A stretch of 64,000 nucleotides of DNA from Ornithodoros turicata. Its lineage: Eukaryota > Arthropoda > Arachnida > Ixodida > Argasidae. Shown here piece by piece: positions 58,621-64,000 of the stretch. How positions within the stretch are numbered: the first letter of the stretch is position 1; each line of letters begins with the position of its first letter. A model generated the notes under the pieces. The model made no database searches and was not told the origin of the DNA. It saw nothing but the letters and a program-made list of their open reading frames with translations. The position numbers and the translations under genes are program-made. The DNA is taken from positions 128,416,123-128,480,122 of the forward strand of contig NC_088202.1 in the NCBI RefSeq assembly GCF_037126465.1, read 5' to 3'.

Positions 58621-59364
58621 CAGACTTGTGCGTAACGCGTTACTAGTAATTGCGTTACATGTAATCAATTACTTTTTTGAGTAATTTTTCGAGTAGTCAG
58701 TTACTTTACTGTGAAAGTAATTTTTCGAGTAATCAATTACTTTTTAGAGTAATCGATTACTCAGTAATTAATTACTTTTCCGGCAGAGATTAACTTATTT
58801 TTCAGATGTTCTGCCCCAAGTCAAGCCCCTCGTGCCGTCAGCCTTTGTTGGATCGTTCTACTTTAGCAAGTACAGGTCATTGTACTAACGTTCTGGAATT
58901 TCAGGGTCTCTCTCCCTAATGTCTTCCTCCACCAGTGTGGTGGTACCTTTGTGGTAGCTTTGGAGGTTTAGTGAGTCATTGGGAAGGTCCACGCAATGCT
59001 CTTCCACAATCGGGTCAACGTCTTCCCGGGCGATAAATACAGTAGACGTACAGATCTAACCTGTCCTAAGCGTTTTTGTTTTTCGTGTTATTTCAGCTGT
59101 TCCGCTATTGAACCTTTCTTTCTTTCCTTTCTTTTTTTCTGGGGCACACAAAGACAGGTATAATTTGTGTGAATGCAGAGTAACGACCGGAGTAACGCGT
59201 TACCTTTTTACTCGTTACTCAAATACATTTGGAGTCGAGTAATTGGTAACGGCAATCAATTACTTTTTGCGTAGAAGTAACGGTAACGGTAATCAATTAC
59301 TTTTTGCGTAGAAGTAACGGTAACGGTAATCAATTACTTTTTTCGAGTAACGGGCACAAGTCCG
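58621..59364. mobile_element. hAT-like MITE, CAGACTTGTGC family, copy F
   Basis: Ends CAGACTTGTGC and GCACAAGTCCG. The interior (about 58800-59190) matches copy A inverted and copy B in the same orientation. GTAATCAATTAC-type words fill the ends, and a 37-bp unit containing GTAACGGTAACGGTAATC is duplicated at about 59253-59330. No clean 8-bp flank repeat. 744 bp. Confidence 0.82.
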
Positions 59365-59972
59365 TAATCATGCGTCTCTCAGAAAATTTATATGGCACGG
59401 CAGGTTAGAACAACAGATTGAAAATCTTTGCGGGCACCCCTTATTTCTGTGTAATACCCCGTTAGCGCTGAAGAAGGATTCACCCAATCGTGATCACGCT
59501 GCCGTTTCGTGAAAGGGATTACGCACTTCAAGAAGGACTGCGCAGGCGCAGTGATTTCCCATCTCCCTCACAAAAGAGGCTGTATGCTTGGTGGTCGCAA
59601 GGCGAAGGCGTTTCATGCAGTCGGTGGAGCTTCAGCTTAACGTCTGATATCTTACCGTAAACTCAAGTGCCCCTTTGCGCCATTGGACAGGAGTAAGAGT
59701 GTAACTTCATGGCTATTTATTAAGAGAAAAAAAGAAAGACCAAACCCTGTCTTGACCGAGATAAAGCTGATAACGGAAACGTGTGTAGGAAGTAAGAATC
59801 GACGGATGGTGACGTCAGTCCGCTGTTGGCGCGAATGGACATCGTCGGAACTGTAGACGAAGCCTATAGCAGAGCACAAGCAGCTAACAAATACCGTCCT
59901 TTGATACGCGATGTGTCAGGAGCGTAACCGCTACGCGCGACTCAAACTTCACCGTGTTGTGACAATAGTGTC
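59365..59972. other. Unassigned stretch
   Basis: Nothing recognised. Confidence 0.4.
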
Positions 59973-60098
59973 AAGTTTTAGCGCGTCGTATACGCTATCG
60001 CCTTTGTGTGCGTAAGGAATAGCGTTGGTGCTTCCGCGCACGCACAAAATAAAGAGTGCTCCGCGCGCACGCAGACACGATAGCGTACGATGCCGCGC
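59973..60098. mobile_element. Second copy of the AGTTTTAG hairpin element
   Basis: AGTTTTAGCGCGTCGTATAC, CGCTATCGCCTTTG and GGAATAGCGTTGG parallel 35574-35732. The right arm (CACGATAGCGTACGATGC) pairs with the left. The right terminus is decayed. Confidence 0.5.
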
Positions 60099-61316
60099 AG
60101 TGTGCAGGGTCGCTTTGCGATCTCTCGGTCCTGGGTTACTTTGTGTGCGGCTGAGAAATGTGAATCGTGTCTGACTCTGATTTTTCGTCTTTGTGCTTGG
60201 ATTTAGAATGTACGCGTGTCCGGGATCTATATCCCGGACGAAACTGGTAAACTGCGCGTTAACCTGTGATAACTACAGTCTCTGTATACTATGGCGACCG
60301 AAAGACAAGGAACAGACAAGCAGCACAACGAAGCTTATGGTGAGATGACTTGAAAACATTCTCCAAATAGCTTTCGTGGGTGACGGCGTTTGGACGTTAC
60401 ACAGGCCTGAAACTCCACACGAACTTAGTGTGTGCATGTGCAGTGTAATCAGTGAAGTTGTACAACCCTGTAGGAATGAAGACGTAATCTTTGTAATGGC
60501 CTTTGAAGTGCGCGAAACATTGAAATAGTCCAAAAGTCTGTTTATGCTGGGTTAAACCCGTTTTTAACGTCGGATGTTCATGATAATCATTGGGTAAAAC
60601 CCGGAAACCGACTTGGCATAGCGCCACCAATCACCCACAATATGGGCAGTGGAGAATAAGCATTGCACGTTCAGCACTGTTGTTTCATATCTTGGATTCA
60701 TCTAAAATGGGAGAAGCTATCTTTCTCTCGCTCGCTCTCTTTCCCCAGACGAAAATCTGCTTTACCACCCGATATCGTCTGATTTTACCCTGTTTTACGG
60801 ATCCTGAAATAAAACACGATTTTTACCCCCGATAAAAAAGACAAAAAAAAAAACACGTAAAACCCGAAAACACAGGGCAGCTTTTATGGGCCAATTAACG
60901 CGCGTGACGTCACGGCTTGCAGCAGCGCTGTATACAGCAGATCATCTGCTTGCTGTTGTGGGCAAAACAGCACTCTATTTGAGTGATGGTTTTCATGCAA
61001 AGTGTGCATGCCGCAAAGCCTTGTATCCTTCAGGTACACAACTCGATGGGGAGACGGTTGCGAAATCACTTTTTATCAGTTTCCGCGCAACGCAGAACAA
61101 AGAAATCGTTTGATTGTGAATCGTTTTTGTATGTTGGAATAGTTTTGATCAATTAAACGGAAAGATTCCCTACATCGCCTTTGCTAGATTCCCTCCCATA
61201 CCTGTATAAAAATAAACTACGCTAACATGAATCGGTGCACGGTAGCAAAGCAGCGCTGTTTTCAGAAACGCCCCGATCAAACAGCTCGCCTAAGGTGAAG
61301 TAACTGTATGCTTCCA
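60099..61316. other. Unassigned stretch with GGGTAAAACCC-like words
   Basis: GGGTTAAACCCG (60550), GGGTAAAACCCGG (60593) and TTTTACCC/GTAAAACCCG words (60780-60870) are concentrated here, but no termini or target duplication could be fixed. No gene recognised. Confidence 0.4.
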
Positions 61317-61469
61317 CCCAAGCAGCACAATGTACTGAAAGTCGAGTGCAATGGGGGTGGCCGGTATGTGTCTTATCAATGTTCTTTAGTTTCACGAGTG
61401 TGTTCAAGGCCTTCCACCTACCCGTCCACCCCTATTGCACTCGACTTTCAGTGCATTGTGCTGCTTGGG
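61317..61469. mobile_element. Short hairpin MITE, CCCAAGCAGCACA ends
   Basis: Left CCCAAGCAGCACAATGTACT and reversed right CCCAAGCAGCACAATGCACT are inverted arms of about 45 bp, with GAAAGTCGAGTGCAAT in both. 153 bp, non-coding. No certain target duplication. Confidence 0.75.
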
Positions 61470-64000
61470 CAGTGACTTGTACGCTTGCACATTATCAGTA
61501 GTGAACTGGCTCGGCGAAAATATCAGATAAACTACAATGCGGTTGTGATCTGTTTCGTGGCTGGGTTGTCCAGTTGTCCATGTGCAGTGCAAAGAGATCG
61601 TCATGTTGTGTACCATTCATAAACAACTTCGTATCGTACGAACACTTTTCTCATTCCATCAGAGCTCTAAATTATTTCGGGCATTGTGGAAATAGACAAT
61701 CGAGAGCGGTGTAGCAGTGCAACATAGCCGATGCCGCACTTGCGGAAAGCATTCGCACGGCTGCCTTCAGCGTGTCTTGGCCACACCAACCCCGCGCATG
61801 CGGAGATCGCGCCTCATGCTTGTCAACAGTAAAGTGGTCTATACTGCAGAGGAACTGCAGCTGGATATGCTGGGTAGCTTCTCAACCTGTCACCTCACCC
61901 CATGATGCGCCACAGTAGAGCAGACTACTTCAGGGGTCGGGAACTTTTGTAATCCTGAGGGCAACGTTCCATATCCCTCCCCTCTCGTCGATTTTTTTCC
62001 AGGTGCCGCCGAAGGTATTTGAATCCATTTCAAAGTAAATCTAGATTAGCCTGCTGCAATTATTAAGCGGTCGAACAAGCTGAATAAAACTCTTACTTTT
62101 TAAGCGTAATGTAATGAAAGCTCGCACTTTTGGCTTTGTTACATCCACAAAGTTATGGCAAGAGAGTACAACAAACAACGTTTGTTAACTTTATTAAGAG
62201 CGTGAAAGGCAACACAAAGCGCGCGCTTTTGCCTGAGGAATTCGCTTGCCGTGCCGCACCGCACCCTCTGCCAAGTGGATAACCTCTCCTCAAGCCCATG
62301 ACAAAGAACTCCTAAGCATCGGAATTTTTGTCGCGCGCTTCGTCTGCGCTGGGCCGCAACAGCAGGTTCCCAACGCGGGACTAGCTTGTGCCTTAGCGCG
62401 CGGCGGTATGCGGTATCGTGCCGTCATCCACATCTGGGCCGCTCCAATGTTGTTGCTGTGGTAGCTTTGTCGAGTTCGCACACGTCGGACGCGCATTTTG
62501 CCGAGGTTGCCGTATGTCACGCACGAAACGGTGCTACCTCTACACTTTCAGGCTGTAACAAATAATGTTTTATTCTATTGTTTCCTTTCTAAGCAGGATT
62601 TTGTGCTTCGTTGCTAAACATGCGATGTGCAGCACATGTGATATTACGCGTGACCTCCCACACGATGACCTTGCGCCTCAATAGCCATGAATCAAACGCC
62701 ATCAGCACACGAATCTGACACGCGTTCGTTTTCATAGCATCAGCACGGTCACTGGCTGCGCTATCGCAAACACGCAGCGCTGTGTGGCGGGTCAGTTTTG
62801 AAATAGCGTTTTAGTAGATAGGGAGGTGTTCACGACTGCGGTTCCGAAAACATAAGCCTATCGCCCGGTTTCTTTGAAGCGGGTGACATCACCTTGATGA
62901 GCTTGAATTTGGTACCTTCCCTTATCGTATTGTTTTCGTAGAGTTCTTCCGATGTAAAACTCACTTTGAAGCTGGCTAAGATGTTACCGTTGACACCCGC
63001 GAAGGAAAAATAGCGGTGTACTCAATATGCGATGCAATACAGTCCACAAGGTGAATAGAATGCGATAAATGTTTTTAGTCGTCTTGTCTGAGCAATAAAG
63101 GAGCCGACGATTAAAATCCGATGGCACGGCTTCGCTTTTTTTTCCCCTCTGCTGAGCAACAGTAAAATATTTCGCTAACAAATTTTTTCATTGCAATGTG
63201 GTTGTAATAATAATGGACTCAAACTTGCAGGTTAGCGCGTTGCAGGTTTTTAATGGACTTCTCATGAAGTTTAGGAGGTATGCGATACCTGTACTTCAAT
63301 GTTAGTACGTGTGTGGTATATATTGCATTCGCGCAGAACATTTATTGGGTTGATCGAATATTAAAAACAGATTTCAGTTGCACACGGATACTGAATAAGT
63401 TTATTCATTTATTTATTTATCCTGCAGTGCTGCTAGGCGTTACACGGGGGAATGTATTCAGCAATGAGCTTTTCAACAGCAGGTACATCAACAGATCGCA
63501 CCGAGAGGAAGAGAAAAAGGAAGAAAACTGCCACTAACCACCACCCCATTCTCCTAGGTTGCCCTTCCATTACGGAGAACGAGGAACTAACACAGCCGAC
63601 AAGTTTCAAATTATCTTGTTGAAGCAAACATTACCTTACAGAGCGTATGCCACCCGTTTTTGCTCGACTTTCATTGAGTGCAGTTGAAATGCATTGATGC
63701 CATCCAATGTTACTAGTGTTGCGGTAGGTGTAAGGACGTCTTCTGGAATGTAAACCCTTTACTTTTGTCCTTTGTCAGTTGTCGGCCCCTCAATTGTCAT
63801 CGGCACCAAAAATGCATGAAGCATCATGCTTCATGATGAAGCATCGCCAGAAATAGCACCAGGAAATTTATATTTACATATCACTTCAAAGTTCAGGTCA
63901 GTCGTCGTTACTATTTTTATAACAACGGATCTAAATTAAATGGGTAACGAACTGAAACTATTGAATTTCATGTTCATCACCTGCATTCAGTTACTTTAAA
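61470..64000. other. Unassigned 2.5-kb stretch to the window end
   Basis: Only short chance frames. A small self-complementary GCATGATGC-type cluster lies near 63815-63847. No gene or element end recognised. Confidence 0.4.

Noticed and set aside
1..64000. The many 60-180 codon open frames on both strands
   Set aside because: Apart from the BEL frame and transposon relics they lack recognisable domains, overlap one another in several frames, and often run over homopolymers, hairpin arms or SINEs.

Overview
This is eukaryotic intergenic or intronic DNA built largely from transposable elements. I found no exon chain that supports a host protein gene, and no rRNA, confident tRNA or CRISPR array. 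The repeats (a BEL/Pao retrotransposon with an Arg/Ser/Thr-rich Gag, a tRNA-derived SINE with a CACn tail, jockey/CR1-type LINE debris, a mariner corpse and many TA- or 8-bp-TSD MITEs) suggest an arthropod. An ixodid tick is my best guess, but that is inference from repeat style.

Layout. 0-8.9 kb: a full-length SINE, the first copy (A) of a CAGACTTGTGC-ended hAT-like MITE family, a Harbinger-like MITE, a 1.4 kb inverted-repeat element and a TTAA-flanked mini-element. 8.9-15.8 kb: an intact BEL/Pao element on the minus strand (304-bp LTRs identical by eye, one uninterrupted 1781-codon Gag-Pol), inserted inside an older hAT-like MITE. 15.8-24.1 kb: SINEs, hAT-like copy B, two decayed LINE pieces and a Harbinger-like MITE. 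24-34 kb: mostly unassigned, then a dead mariner abutting a MITE and two elements of about 850 bp with very long terminal inverted repeats. 35-38 kb: a near-perfect hairpin MITE inside another MITE, a SINE and two hAT-like MITEs 60 bp apart. 38-45 kb: largely unassigned, with long poly-C/poly-G tracts. 45.5-48.2 kb: two TA-flanked MITEs and a hAT-like MITE with an 8-bp TSD. 52-55.5 kb: a LINE reverse transcriptase split by nested insertions, a fold-back element and another hAT-like MITE. 58.6-61.5 kb: hAT-like copy F and two small hairpins.

How the parts relate. Only the BEL element is coding-competent as far as can be read. The non-autonomous elements must have been mobilised by transposases encoded elsewhere. 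Target-site duplications make the order of several insertions readable: BEL into a MITE, a SINE into a hAT MITE into a LINE, a hairpin MITE into another MITE, and a mariner against a MITE. The most interesting pattern is that five separate CAG-ended families with 8-bp (or near 8-bp) flank repeats are each filled with their own short, mostly self-complementary motif.
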